Source of the DNA: Candidatus Nitrosacidococcus sp. I8
GTDB taxonomy: Bacteria > Pseudomonadota > Gammaproteobacteria > Nitrosococcales > Nitrosococcaceae
Assembly: GCF_945836005.1 (NCBI RefSeq)
Contig: NZ_OX241534.1
Span: 1,054,001 to 1,118,000, forward strand
DNA: 64,000 nt
Reading direction: 5' to 3'
Shown here in pieces: positions 44,292 to 54,305 of the stretch. Each line of letters begins with the position of its first letter. Position 1 is the stretch's first letter. A model generated the notes under the pieces. The model was not told the DNA's origin, made no database searches, and worked only from the letters and a program-made list of their open reading frames with translations. Both the position numbers and the translations under genes were made by a program.

Positions 44292-46106
44292 ATGAATCTT
44301 ACTGAAGAGCAAAGAAAAATTATTCAAGCCAAAGGGAATCTTAAAATTAATGCAGTGGCTGGTTCTGGGAAAACGGCTACCATTATTGGGTACGCAAAAT
44401 CTCGCCCTAAAGAGAGCAGGATTTTATATCTCGCTTTTAATAAAACGGTGCAACAAGAAGCAAAAGAGAAATTTCAACAAGCAGGGCTATCCAATGCCCA
44501 TGCCTACACTGCCCATGGGCTTGCTTATGGCTATATTATGCGAAACAAGCAATATCAGATAAAAAGAAATAATTATAAAACCTATGAAATTTCCGAATTA
44601 TTAAATATAGATAACGGAATTTTAAATAATTTTAAGAAAGAAAAGAATAAAGATAAATACTTACACTATATCCTTGCTAACCATATTTATAGATATATGG
44701 TGTATTTCTGTAATAGCAGTGAGATGAATTTAAAGGCACTAGATTATTTAAATGCTCTAAGAGTAGCTAAACTTCCTGCCAGCGTTTATACCATCGTCCA
44801 TCAGTATTACCCATTAATTGCAACTAAGGCAGAGGAATTTTTCAAGAAAATGGAGGATGGAGCAATAGAGATTACTCATGATTTTTATCTGAAAAAATTT
44901 CAGCTCTCTGAACCTAAGCTACCCTACGATTATATTTTGTTTGATGAGGGGCAAGATGCCTCGGAGGTTATGTTGGATGTCTTTTTAAAGCAAAATGCCA
45001 CAAAAGTCATTGTGGGCGATGCTCATCAGCAAATTTATGGCTGGCGATATGCCATTAATTCTTTAGAAAAAGTAGACTATGACACCTATCATTTAACCAA
45101 TAGTTTTAGATTTCCTCAAAACATTGCTCATTTAAGCGCGCATATCCTGCAATTTAAAAATATATTTAATACTCCTATTGCACCAACCATTACCGGTACA
45201 GGAAAATCCCAATCTCTTATTTCAAAAGCAGTGCTTGCCCGAGGCAATATTGCCCTACTGAGCAAAGCCATTGAGTTAGTTATTGAACGGAAATCAGCCA
45301 ATAAAATTTATTTTGAAGGGAACATTAACTCCTATACCTATGCAGATACAGGAGGTTCTCTCTACGATGTGTTAAATCTATACCATCATAATCATTGGAA
45401 AATTAGGGATGCGCTTATCAAAAAAATGGAGAGCTTTGCCGACATAAAGAAATATGCTGAAGACTCAGGAGATAACGAGCTACAAATGCTCATTGATTTA
45501 GTTGAGAAATACAAAAATAATCTTCCTGATATGATTCAAACACTTAAAGGTAATCATGTGGAAAATAAACAAGATGCTGAGATCATATTTTCTACCGTCC
45601 ATCGAAGCAAAGGGATGGAATATGATCAGGTGGAAATCACCGAAGATTTTATTGATATTAACACTCTAAAAAAGAATGTAAATAATGAGCTATTAACTCA
45701 TTTCATAGATATTAGGAAAAATAATGGTGACCAAGAAAATGAAATCGCCCATACCTTATTTTCTATCTTGAATTACGCTAATACTACCCACAAAAATAGC
45801 TTTGATAAAAACTATATAAACCTGGAAAGCTTTAATCAGGCTAAACTAAGCAAATCACTCAATGAAATTATTCAAGAACTAAAATCAGAGTTACTAAACT
45901 TACATTTTGAAAACTTAGTAAACCTCCTGCTCCCCTGCCTCACAGGTAAAGATCAAGGGTTAATCAAAAATATTGCACACGCCCTAAAGACTAGAGCCAT
46001 TGAGGAAATCAACGTGCTTTATGTAGCAGTTACCAGAACAAAAAATAAACTATTTATACCCAGTAAATATCTGCCAGAAGCACTAAAAGAGGCAAAACAG
46101 TTTTAG
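44292..46106 (+). CDS. UvrD/FBH1-like superfamily I helicase
   Basis: The 604-residue protein has the SF1A motor motifs in order: motif I NAVAGSGKTATIIGYA (about 18-33), Ia ILYLAFNKTVQQEA, motif II YILFDEGQDASEVML, motif III VIVGDAHQQIYGWRYA, motif IV YHLTNSFRFPQNIA, motif V FSTVHRSKGMEYDQVEI and motif VI INVLYVAVTRTKNKLFIP. The HAYTAHGLAYGYI block is like eukaryotic FBH1 helicases, which dismantle recombinase filaments. It is about 100 residues shorter than UvrD and lacks the UvrD C-terminal tail. It stands alone, divergent from sbcDC. Confidence 0.87.
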   Translation: MNLTEEQRKIIQAKGNLKINAVAGSGKTATIIGYAKSRPKESRILYLAFNKTVQQEAKEKFQQAGLSNAHAYTAHGLAYGYIMRNKQYQIKRNNYKTYEISELLNIDNGILNNFKKEKNKDKYLHYILANHIYRYMVYFCNSSEMNLKALDYLNALRVAKLPASVYTIVHQYYPLIATKAEEFFKKMEDGAIEITHDFYLKKFQLSEPKLPYDYILFDEGQDASEVMLDVFLKQNATKVIVGDAHQQIYGWRYAINSLEKVDYDTYHLTNSFRFPQNIAHLSAHILQFKNIFNTPIAPTITGTGKSQSLISKAVLARGNIALLSKAIELVIERKSANKIYFEGNINSYTYADTGGSLYDVLNLYHHNHWKIRDALIKKMESFADIKKYAEDSGDNELQMLIDLVEKYKNNLPDMIQTLKGNHVENKQDAEIIFSTVHRSKGMEYDQVEITEDFIDINTLKKNVNNELLTHFIDIRKNNGDQENEIAHTLFSILNYANTTHKNSFDKNYINLESFNQAKLSKSLNEIIQELKSELLNLHFENLVNLLLPCLTGKDQGLIKNIAHALKTRAIEEINVLYVAVTRTKNKLFIPSKYLPEALKEAKQF

Positions 46107-46119
46107 TGATTTATTAAAT

Positions 46120-46461
46120 TCAATCTTTAAAAATAAAATAGACTGCCCCTAAAATACACAGCCCCGCCCATAGATAATTCATTTTTAAGGGGGCATGAAA
46201 ATAAATCACGGCAAAAGGAACAAATACAGTTAGGCTAATCGCCTCTTGTAGTATTTTAAGCTGACCTACAGTTAATACCGTATATCCAATACGATTGGCA
46301 GGCACTTGAAGTAGATATTCAAACAACGCAATGCCCCAACTAATAAAAGCAGCAATAAACCAAGGCTGGCTACTCAATCCTTTCAAATGCCCATACCAAG
46401 CAAAGGTCATAAATAAATTACTCAAACAAAGTAAACCAACGGTGGCAATAATGGGTTTCAT
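46120..46461 (-). CDS. DMT-like membrane protein (DUF486)
   Basis: The 113-residue protein has four hydrophobic helices with the DUF486 pattern MTFAWYGHLKGL, WGIALFEYLLQVPANRIGYT and LKILQEAISLTVFVPFAVIY. It looks like half of a drug/metabolite transporter and would act as a dimer if it transports anything. Function unknown. It converges on the helicase gene. Confidence 0.85.
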   Translation of the reverse strand: MKPIIATVGLLCLSNLFMTFAWYGHLKGLSSQPWFIAAFISWGIALFEYLLQVPANRIGYTVLTVGQLKILQEAISLTVFVPFAVIYFHAPLKMNYLWAGLCILGAVYFIFKD

Positions 46462-46578
46462 TTAAGATGCTCCTTAAATTATTAAATTTCTTATATAGCA
46501 TATCTTGATTTAAACTATCTCCTTGCGATAAGTGGATAAATCAAATTCTCAAACTAAACTTAATAGTTTGAGGAGAAA

Positions 46579-47292
46579 ATGATGCGTAATATAATCATCA
46601 AGAATCTTTTTGCCATGGGAATCGTTGCTTTTTCTACCCATGTTTTTTCCCAGAATCCACCACCTCAATCACCTACTGGTACTGCACCTCCTGCCCCACC
46701 TAGGGTAGCTCCTATGTATAACCCTGAACAATTACCTGTTTATTCAGGAACAATTCAGCAATATCTTCTTAGTCCCAAGGGGGATATTGACGGTCTATTT
46801 ATGAACGATGGGACAGAAATCAAAACTCCTCCCCATCTTTCATCTGTAGTTGCTTATTTTGTGCATCCCAGTGATAAAGTTACGATTCACGGTTTAAAGG
46901 CAATGAATCTTCCTTTGATAGAAGCATTTTCAATCACTAACGAAGCCACCGGAAAAACAATTACAGATTTTGGTCCCAAAAAAGGCAGATTTAACTATAT
47001 AGAAACAGAAGGAGAAGTGCGTACCGCTTTACATGGACCTCAAGGAGAGATCAATGGAATTCTACTTCAAGATGGCACCATATTGCATTTTCCACCCCCA
47101 GAATCCTACCGATTCTCTGAACTTACTCATCAAGGGCAACACTTATTTATTGAAGGAAATGAAACCAATAATGTGCTAGGCCGGGTAATTGAAGTAAATC
47201 GTATGGGTATTTCTAAAGATCAGTTAATTTCAGTAGAAAGACCAGGGTTGGGACCAAGATCAGGAAAAAGACCTCCTCCACCACCACGTTAA
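46579..47292 (+). CDS. Exported proline-rich protein with two similar domains
   Basis: The 237-residue protein has a signal peptide (NLFAMGIVAFSTHVFS), a Pro-rich linker (residues 27-50), and two related beta-rich blocks: GTIQQYLLSPKGDIDGLFMN with DGTEIKTPPH, and GEVRTALHGPQGEINGILLQ with DGTILHFPPP. Both follow the pattern G-x-I-x-x-x-x-x-x-P-x-G-x-I-x-G-x-x-x-x-D-G-T-x-x-x-x-P. It ends with RPPPPPR. An SD (TTGAGGAG) precedes the ATG. No family name recognised; the adjacent MFS gene starts 40 bp downstream. Confidence 0.65.
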   Translation: MMRNIIIKNLFAMGIVAFSTHVFSQNPPPQSPTGTAPPAPPRVAPMYNPEQLPVYSGTIQQYLLSPKGDIDGLFMNDGTEIKTPPHLSSVVAYFVHPSDKVTIHGLKAMNLPLIEAFSITNEATGKTITDFGPKKGRFNYIETEGEVRTALHGPQGEINGILLQDGTILHFPPPESYRFSELTHQGQHLFIEGNETNNVLGRVIEVNRMGISKDQLISVERPGLGPRSGKRPPPPPR

Positions 47293-47332
47293 TCACCAAA
47301 TAAAATTCAAAGAAGAAAATATATAAATAATA

Positions 47333-48538
47333 ATGAAACAATATCCTGCCCTAGATTGGCTTAATTTCTTTATTGCCGATGTAAAAGATGGGCTAGGTCC
47401 TTTTTTAGCCATTTACCTTGCTAGCCAGCACTGGAGCACCAGCAACATTGGTATTGTGATGGCGATTTTAGGGGTAGCAACTGTTCTTGCTCGTATTCCA
47501 ATGGGAGGACTTGTCGATCAAGTTGTCCGAAAGCGAGAACTCATTGCGGTTTCTGCAGGAATCGTTGCCATCTGTTCCGTCATCACCACTTATCTTTCTG
47601 GATTTTGGTCGATTGCCATTACCCAAACAGTGATTGGCATTTTTGATACGGTATTTCCCCCTGCTATTGCCGCTATTTCTCTTGGGATTGTGGGAGCTAG
47701 TAAATTTACCCGACAAGTGAGTCGCAATGAAGCCTTTAACCATGGCGGCAATATTCTTTCTGCCCTCTTGGCTGGGGTGGCTGGCTGGTGGATCAATCCC
47801 GGTGCGGTATTATGGTTTGTTGCGTTTATGGCTATTTTTAGTATCGGTACCGTATTAAAAATTGATAGTAAAATCATTGATTACAAAGCAGCAAGAGGGG
47901 CAACTAAAGATCAGCAAGCTCCGATGAGTTTTACAGAACTATTTAAATATCCACCATTGTTAATTTTTACCACCGCAATCACCCTCTTCCATTTTGCTAA
48001 TGCTGCCATGCTACCTTTAATAGGGCAAAAAGTAGCACAAGATCATCCTAATGAAGCAAGTTTAGTGATGGGGGCTTGTATTATTGTTGCCCAAGTCATT
48101 ATGATCCCCATGGCGATCTATGTGGGTCGCAAAGCAGACATTATAGGGAGAAAGCCTATTTTTTTAGTGGGTTTTTTAGTATTACCCATTCGAGGATTTC
48201 TCTATACCCTTTCTGACAATTCCTATTATCTGGTCTCTGTTCAACTGCTGGATGGGATTGGAGCAGGAATTTTTGGAGCTTTATTCTACATTGTGATTGC
48301 TGATCTTACTCGAGGAACGGGGCGTTATAATTTAACCCTAGGTGCTGCCTCTGCCTGTTGGGGGTTAGGGGCAGCACTGAGTAATTTAGTTGCAGGTTAT
48401 ATTGCAGATCATTTAGGTTACAACACAGCATTTTTATTCCTCTCTGGCATGGGCATCATAGCCTTACTATTGCTCTGGCTTGCCATGCCAGAGACTTTAC
48501 ACTTAAATAGATCTAATCAAATAATGAGTCACACCTAG
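47333..48538 (+). CDS. Major facilitator superfamily transporter
   Basis: The 401-residue protein has twelve hydrophobic segments and the MFS loop 2-3 motif in the form GGLVDQVVRKRELIA (about 63-77), with a second copy YVGRKADIIGRKPIFLVGF in the middle of the second half (about 261-279). Substrate not predictable; the family position resembles drug-efflux and sugar-phosphate exporters. It is 40 bp behind the exported proline-rich gene and may share its transcript. Confidence 0.85.
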   Translation: MKQYPALDWLNFFIADVKDGLGPFLAIYLASQHWSTSNIGIVMAILGVATVLARIPMGGLVDQVVRKRELIAVSAGIVAICSVITTYLSGFWSIAITQTVIGIFDTVFPPAIAAISLGIVGASKFTRQVSRNEAFNHGGNILSALLAGVAGWWINPGAVLWFVAFMAIFSIGTVLKIDSKIIDYKAARGATKDQQAPMSFTELFKYPPLLIFTTAITLFHFANAAMLPLIGQKVAQDHPNEASLVMGACIIVAQVIMIPMAIYVGRKADIIGRKPIFLVGFLVLPIRGFLYTLSDNSYYLVSVQLLDGIGAGIFGALFYIVIADLTRGTGRYNLTLGAASACWGLGAALSNLVAGYIADHLGYNTAFLFLSGMGIIALLLLWLAMPETLHLNRSNQIMSHT

Positions 48539-48566
48539 GGCAGAGAAGTAAAAAATTAAATAAACA

Positions 48567-49427
48567 CTAATGACACTGGCTACGAATCTCTTCAATCAGA
48601 TCAATCATTTTATTCTGACTAAATTGGGTTTTAAATTGAATATCAATGCTTTTGCCAAAAAACCTTCTCGCATGATCAATCTTGGCTTTTTCTACTGCTC
48701 TTAATTCTTCATCACTCTCTATCCCTTTGCTTTCAATAATAAAGTTAAGTTTTTTCTTGCCATCAGTATATTCAATCACATAAGCGAAATCAGGAGAATA
48801 AGTAGTACCGCCAGCCACTGGAATTCTGATTGAATTCTTAGGAATTTTGGTAAACACAATCACCTCTTTGATATGAGCTTGAATATTCTCTTTTTCTAGC
48901 TCGGAATCGTAGTACAACTCTTCAAAAAAATAATTGTCTGCCACGGCTTCATCCTCACAGCATATGCCAATATCTGCTCCATTGATTTCTTTTAGCACAT
49001 TACCTTGGCAATCCGTCAATTTAGTCGGATGAATTTGATTGGAGATTTGCTGATAATCAATACTAAACTTGTCGATGGCATGAGTCATCAGATAAGTATT
49101 AAACTGCCCCTTAATCGCTCGTAAGGTGGTGGCATTTAAATATTGATTGATATTTAACTCTGCCATGGCTTCCCCCATAGCTTGATGCAAGGTGATTCTA
49201 TTGATACTCAAAGACGTTGCTAGCTGAGTTAAAAACTGGCTATAGCTCAGGGTGGTTATTTTGGTAGCATGCCCATCGCTTACGGATTCAATAGGATGAC
49301 TACTCGCTTGATTATTTTTAACCTCAATCTTTGCTTGGCGTATTTTCAGATAATCCTCTTTAAGCTGTTTTTCTAAACCATCGCTTTTAAAAAAAACTAA
49401 TAAGCAATGCCTTAAATTCCGCTTCAT
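48567..49427 (-). pseudogene. Type III restriction enzyme Res, C-terminal nuclease part (separated by frameshift)
   Basis: This frame carries the C-terminal 286 codons of the res gene, including the endonuclease-like region (PVAGGTTYSPDFAYVIEYTD, then LNFIIESKGIESDEELRAVE: a PD...ESK pattern). Its apparent start overlaps the end of the preceding frame. The join is a run of eight T on the minus strand (49389-49396): with seven T the two frames fuse as FKALLISFFKSDGLEKQLKE. So it is not a separate gene. Confidence 0.8.
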
Positions 49428-51462
49428 TCTTAAATTGATACTCTAGAATCACTTTCTCATTGAGTTTTTCCCACAGGGTTTTAAGTTCATGATAGCGTTC
49501 AGTACGCACCGTAATTTTATTTGCTTTTTTATCACTACGCTTAACTACGCCTTCTTTTAGTTTTTGGAAAATATCGGGATAAAGCGTTTTAAGTTTTTCA
49601 AAGCCATCTACTTTAAAAGTTTTGTTAAACTCAATGATCTGATCTTCTTCAATAAGCTGCTTGAGTAACTGATTTTCATCATGAGCAAATTGACTATAAC
49701 CTCCCAATAAAGCTTTGATCATCCCATTGGTTAATTTTTCTGGTGGTGTATTTTCTATCCCCGATTGCTCATTGATTTCATTCACTAACTGATCAATAAA
49801 TTCACTCTCTGAAAAATCTACAAAATAATTTAAATAAAATTGTTCTTCTTTAACCCGATTGCCATATTCATTGACAGGTAGGCGTAACCCTCGCCCTACT
49901 TCTTGTAGTTTTGATATTTCACTGCCACTACTGCGTAATTTGCAAATCTGAAATACATTGGGATTATCCCAACCCTCACGCAAAGTCCATTTTGAAAAAA
50001 TAAATCGCCTTGGATTATTTAGATCCAATAGTGCTTGTTTATCATGAAGGATTTCATTGACTTCCTGTGCAATGTCTTCATCTTTTTCTGCGTTGTCCTT
50101 TGAAAAATATCCTCCATGGGTTTGGGATAAATCCTCTAAAGTTCGTTCAAGATATTCCCGATACCGCAAATCCTGCTCTGTTGCTAATAATGTTTTGACT
50201 TCAGATTGCACGCACTGCTCTAGGGTTTTGCTTAAATAACCCTCCTCATTACGGTATTCTTCTATCTGATCAATAAAAAATAAGGTGAGTGGTTTAATCC
50301 GTATCTCACGAGTCAGGAGCTGTTTTTCTAACTGAAAATGCTCATGGACTGCGGTTTGTATCATTTTTTCTTGTACTGTTTGCGCATAAGAATAAGGATT
50401 GATCTTATTTCCCCGTTCTAGCTCCAACCCATTGGAAAGCACTACTACAGTTTTATTTAACCCTTCTATAGTTAAGCCCGTCATAGCAGGATGAATCCGG
50501 CTTAAAGACTCCCATTTAGTTAATTTGACAGATTGATGAGATTTACCTTCCGTAAGCTTAAAACTTGCTTCACGCCCATCAGTACTGACTAGCTTTACTA
50601 AAGCATTTTTACCTGCGTCAAACTCGGCAATATAACCATTAATCCCTTTCACCAACCCACGATTAAAGGATTCAATGGCAGTGAGGCGATAAACTAGGTT
50701 TTCATGTTTTTTAAAAGTCGCTCCATAGCGTAAAACAAACTGGGGTCTTATTTTTTGAATATTCTCCCATGTTTTTTTATCCTGATTAAACTTGTGGGGT
50801 TCATCAATAATCATAAAAGCGTTAGTGGCTGCCAAGGCTTCCATGGGCGTGTTATAGCGATCAAATAAGGTTTTATCAAACGACCGTGTCATGGTCTCGG
50901 AATTAATCATTCCAGAGTTAATCACTAATACCTGAATATGATTTTTATCAAAATTACCTGCCTCTACAAAATGACTAGCCGCTAGAGGAAAACTAGGCTT
51001 TTTACGCTTCTTTTGGTTTTGGCTCTCTACACTATGTAACTCAAGGGTTTTTTGATATTGATGATGAAAATGACGGCGACAACTCTCGGATTTTAAAAAA
51101 CTAATGGTTCCTGCCTTGATGGGTAAGGTAGGTACCACCACAATAAATTTAAAAATTCCATAGGCTTTATTGAGTTCAAAAATAGTTTTGGTGTAAGTAT
51201 AGGTTTTCCCTGTGCCAGTTTCCATCATCACATCAATGATAGAACCATCTTTTTTTATCTCCTCGATAATCCCAAAGCTTTGTTGAATCTTACGGATATT
51301 GTCATAATAAATAGGTTGATTTTGATATTGAAATACAGGATTAATACCATCGCTTTATACTCCTGATATTTTTTCTATAGGCAGATCGGCAAATACGCCA
51401 ACCACACTTTCCACTGCCTTGGTTTGATGATCAAGATCATTTTCAAAGTTAAACTCTGCCAT
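49387..51462 (-). pseudogene. Type III restriction enzyme Res, helicase part (in-frame stop and frameshift)
   Basis: Res subunits combine a superfamily II translocase with a nuclease and cut DNA only together with Mod. The frame begins at ATG 51460-51462 (MAEFNFENDLDHQTKAVESV), has TAA at 51355-51357 and continues in the same frame SDGINPVFQYQNQPIYYDNI up to Walker A MMETGTGKTYTYTK, DEAH-like IDEPHKFNQD, and SKWTLREGWDNPNVFQICKL (motif V) with EVGRGLRLPV (motif VI). It ends in TAA at 49387 because of a T8 run; the nuclease part follows in another frame. Two independent lesions make restriction activity unlikely. It lies 3 bp after mod. Confidence 0.85.
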
Positions 51463-51465
51463 GGC

Positions 51466-53439
51466 TTAATACCTAATTTCTAGCTTAATCTGGCTAAGTT
51501 TTTTATTATTCTCTGGCTTTAAACTCTCTGCCAGCTCACGCAAACTTTTACTATCAAAATAATAACCAAAACACACCACCACAGTAGGACTAAATTCCCT
51601 ATCCCCATCCATGGTTTGTAATAGGCTAATTAGATGATAGGTAGTAAATCCTTGATTCATAAGATAGAGATAATTCCCCCCAGTATGGCTCCCATAATAA
51701 GCATCATAGCCTGCTAAATCTTTAGCAATTAAGGCTTGAGTAAGCAGAAACCCATCATAGGTTTTCCAAGTGGTGAGCAAAGTTTGCATATCTTCAGGGG
51801 TAAGGGTACTGTGATTAAATAGCTGATACTGCTCCTGCTCCTCTGCTTCTTGATGATAATTTTCCCAAATAGGGGTAGTTTCAAATACTTTAAAGCCTAG
51901 ATCCCCTGTATATTCTGGTTTTTCTTTCTTAATTTTATTACCAGCTCGAATCAGCCGTTCTTTGGTAATCTCAAAAATAGTAGGATTTTTTACTCCTAGC
52001 TCATCCTTCACAAAATCATAAGCAGTTTTATTTTTCTTGGGATCAATAGCTTCATTTAGCTGCACCAGAATATATTTTCTGTTTCCCCCATCTTCTGCAT
52101 TGAGTTGCATTACTGCATCCCCAGTCGTGCCAGAACCAGCAAAGAAATCGAGGATTATGTCATCCTCCTGTGTATTACCAATTTGTAATAAGCACTTAAT
52201 TAATACTGTTGGTTTTGGAAAATTAAATACCTTAATAAGGGTATCAAACAATGTCCCTACTTCTTCACTTCCACGTGCTGTGTTTTTAGCGTAGTCGATC
52301 CAAGTAGAAAATTTTTTTGTATTGTATTCGCCTTCTAACGGTTGATATATCTTTTCATAAACTATATAAGTTCCAGACTCTTCATCTTTAAGAAATTCTA
52401 TATTCCCTTGTTGTATTTCATCTAACATTTTTTGTTTTTTCCACCTCCAACGTCCATCTTCTCCTTGTGGTAACATAGGATACACAGTTGCTCCATCTGG
52501 AGCAGAGATGGAATAGAATAGATTAGGTCTATCTAATCTACGGCTATTTGCTCCCCATTTTCTGGCAAGTTGAGTTTTATAGAATCTTTTTTTGCCACCG
52601 TCGTATTTTGGAAATTTTTCATCCTTCTTAATTTGTTCCCCAATAGTGAATCTACTTTTTGAATACATACAAATGTATTCATGTGCAACTATCAAAAATT
52701 TATTATCAGCTCCACCTCCTTTTCCTTTCCATGGAATTTGGGCAATACTGTTTTCTTCCCCAAATACATCATCCATGAGCATTTTGAGTTGAGCCACTTC
52801 ATTATCATCAATGGAGATAAAAATCACCCCATCTTCCCGAAGCAGTTGTTTGGCAATATAAAGCCGAGGGTACATAAATGTGAGCCATGCACTATGGCTA
52901 TTACTCTTACTTTGGGTAAAGTTTAGAATGCGTTTGGCTTGTTCCTCGTCAATATCTAATATTTTCTGTAATTCTTCAGCACGGTATTTCCGATTGTCCT
53001 GATAGACAAAGCCATCATTGCCTGTGTTATAGGGCGGATCAATGTAAATCATTTTCACCTGTTCATGGTATGCACCAACTAAGTGCTTTAATACCTCAAG
53101 GTTATCGCCTTTAATCAACAGATTTTGGGATTGAGTATGTTCCAGTTGATTGTTATGGAGGGTGTCTTCTTTTAATAAAGTGGTGGCAGGATCGGTGGCA
53201 AGTAATCGGGCATAATTCTTACCCAACCAACCCATAGAATAGCTTTCTTCAGATATGTCAATTTCTTGCCTACCTAGGGCTTGAGTGAATTTATCGAGTA
53301 AAAACTGACCGCTTTTATCAAAATATTGAGAAAAATGAGTTTGTAATAAATCCAGCTCACTAGGAATATGAATATTATGGGTAATAGAATTTTGGGTGAA
53401 TTTTGATAAAGACTCCACCCTAGCATCAATACTGCTCAT
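51466..53439 (-). CDS. Type III DNA methyltransferase Mod (N6-adenine)
   Basis: The 657-residue enzyme has the beta-class order: motif IV MIYIDPPYNTGNDGFVYQDN (about 131-150), then a target-recognition region, then SAM-binding motif I ILDFFAGSGTTGDAVMQLN (about 420-440). A DNA-binding N-terminus and a C-terminal domain follow the usual Mod layout. It has no frame damage. Because res downstream is broken, it probably acts as an orphan methyltransferase. The stop is 3 bp before the res start, the normal mod-res operon arrangement. Confidence 0.92.
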   Translation of the reverse strand: MSSIDARVESLSKFTQNSITHNIHIPSELDLLQTHFSQYFDKSGQFLLDKFTQALGRQEIDISEESYSMGWLGKNYARLLATDPATTLLKEDTLHNNQLEHTQSQNLLIKGDNLEVLKHLVGAYHEQVKMIYIDPPYNTGNDGFVYQDNRKYRAEELQKILDIDEEQAKRILNFTQSKSNSHSAWLTFMYPRLYIAKQLLREDGVIFISIDDNEVAQLKMLMDDVFGEENSIAQIPWKGKGGGADNKFLIVAHEYICMYSKSRFTIGEQIKKDEKFPKYDGGKKRFYKTQLARKWGANSRRLDRPNLFYSISAPDGATVYPMLPQGEDGRWRWKKQKMLDEIQQGNIEFLKDEESGTYIVYEKIYQPLEGEYNTKKFSTWIDYAKNTARGSEEVGTLFDTLIKVFNFPKPTVLIKCLLQIGNTQEDDIILDFFAGSGTTGDAVMQLNAEDGGNRKYILVQLNEAIDPKKNKTAYDFVKDELGVKNPTIFEITKERLIRAGNKIKKEKPEYTGDLGFKVFETTPIWENYHQEAEEQEQYQLFNHSTLTPEDMQTLLTTWKTYDGFLLTQALIAKDLAGYDAYYGSHTGGNYLYLMNQGFTTYHLISLLQTMDGDREFSPTVVVCFGYYFDSKSLRELAESLKPENNKKLSQIKLEIRY

Positions 53440-53675
53440 TTTTATCTCCTAGATGGTTTTAAGTTAGTTATAGTTATTAATTTATTTTTATTATTTTATC
53501 ATTATCAATAAATACAAATAGATATTAATTATATTTAATCTAATATATTTGTATAATCAATAAACTGACTGTAAAGGATTGCTAAGAAGGATTGGATCTA
53601 AGTGGAGAGAAAAAAATATTTATGCTTTAGTAGAATAAAACTTAGGAAATAATAAATTAGGCTGTATTAAATATC

Positions 53676-53849
53676 ATGGAATCCAAAACAAACTTTTTAA
53701 AAGATAAAGCAATAACTGAGGAAAAGGATAATTCTAGTGCAGTGCTAAAAGCTGAACGTACGCCCGGACTTTCAAGAGGTAAAGGAATAATAGCCCATGA
53801 TTTTGATGCTCCCCTTCCTGAAGAGATTTTAAAAGAGTTTGAGAAGTGA
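53676..53849 (+). CDS. Orphan antitoxin-like small protein (DUF2281/VapB type)
   Basis: A 57-residue frame: MESKTNFLKDKAITEEKDNS then RTPGLSRGKGIIAHDFDAPL and PEEILKEFEK. The block PGL..GK......DFDAPLPEEILK-FE is the C-terminal half of DUF2281/VapB-like antitoxins, which normally overlap a PIN toxin gene. No toxin follows; the next 40 bp close in every frame. The N-terminal half is not the usual AbrB-like domain. Probably a leftover of a toxin-antitoxin pair. Confidence 0.5.
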   Translation: MESKTNFLKDKAITEEKDNSSAVLKAERTPGLSRGKGIIAHDFDAPLPEEILKEFEK

Positions 53850-53895
53850 GTTTAAATACTTGGTGAAAGGTTTAAAGTAACCAGTGATTAAACTT

Positions 53896-54204
53896 CTAAC
53901 CGCTGTAATTTTTCTTCAATGGCATCGATTTATGCCCCGATGCTAAAACTGCCTTACGGTGTAATTCTGGATTAATTCGTACATTAAATGTCCCTTTGAG
54001 GGGCTTATCCGGGATTTTATCCAATTCGGCACAGGATTCTAAATACTCATCCACGGATTGCTGAAAGGCTTGTTCTAATAGTTTTAAGGTTTCTCCTTCA
54101 TAGGTGACTAAATCTCGGATAAATTCTAGCTTACCAAATAATGCCCCTGTTTTAAGATCAGGTTCAATGGTACCTAAATAATCCTTATATTCTAAGTAAT
54201 TCAT
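53896..54204 (-). CDS. HicB-family antitoxin-like protein, C-terminus altered
   Basis: A 102-residue product with YKDYLGTIEPDLKTGALFGKLEF, (given in parts: YLGTIEPDLKTG, GKLEFIRDLVTYEGET) and QAFQQSVDEYLESCAELDK, then the start of an RHH-like DNA-binding region FNVRINPELHRKAVLASG. HicB proteins normally end with a conserved SLNxFV segment; here the end is HKSMPLKKNYSG, so the last helix is missing or frameshifted. No hicA toxin is next to it. The TnpB element begins directly upstream of its start, probably replacing its native promoter. RBS AAGGAA lies 5 nt before the ATG. Confidence 0.65.
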   Translation of the reverse strand: MNYLEYKDYLGTIEPDLKTGALFGKLEFIRDLVTYEGETLKLLEQAFQQSVDEYLESCAELDKIPDKPLKGTFNVRINPELHRKAVLASGHKSMPLKKNYSG

Positions 54205-54305
54205 CTTAAGTTCCTTGTGGCGTGTAAATCATGTACTTTAGGGCATGGAGGAAACGCCATATTAGTTGATTGGTTTATCACATTTTTAATGATAAAATGT
54301 GAGAC

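Noticed and set aside
53440-53675. Gene in the gap upstream of mod
   Set aside because: Frames are short and AT-rich; only promoter-like sequence is visible. The same is true for 19438-19630, 23428-23704 and 58402-58578.
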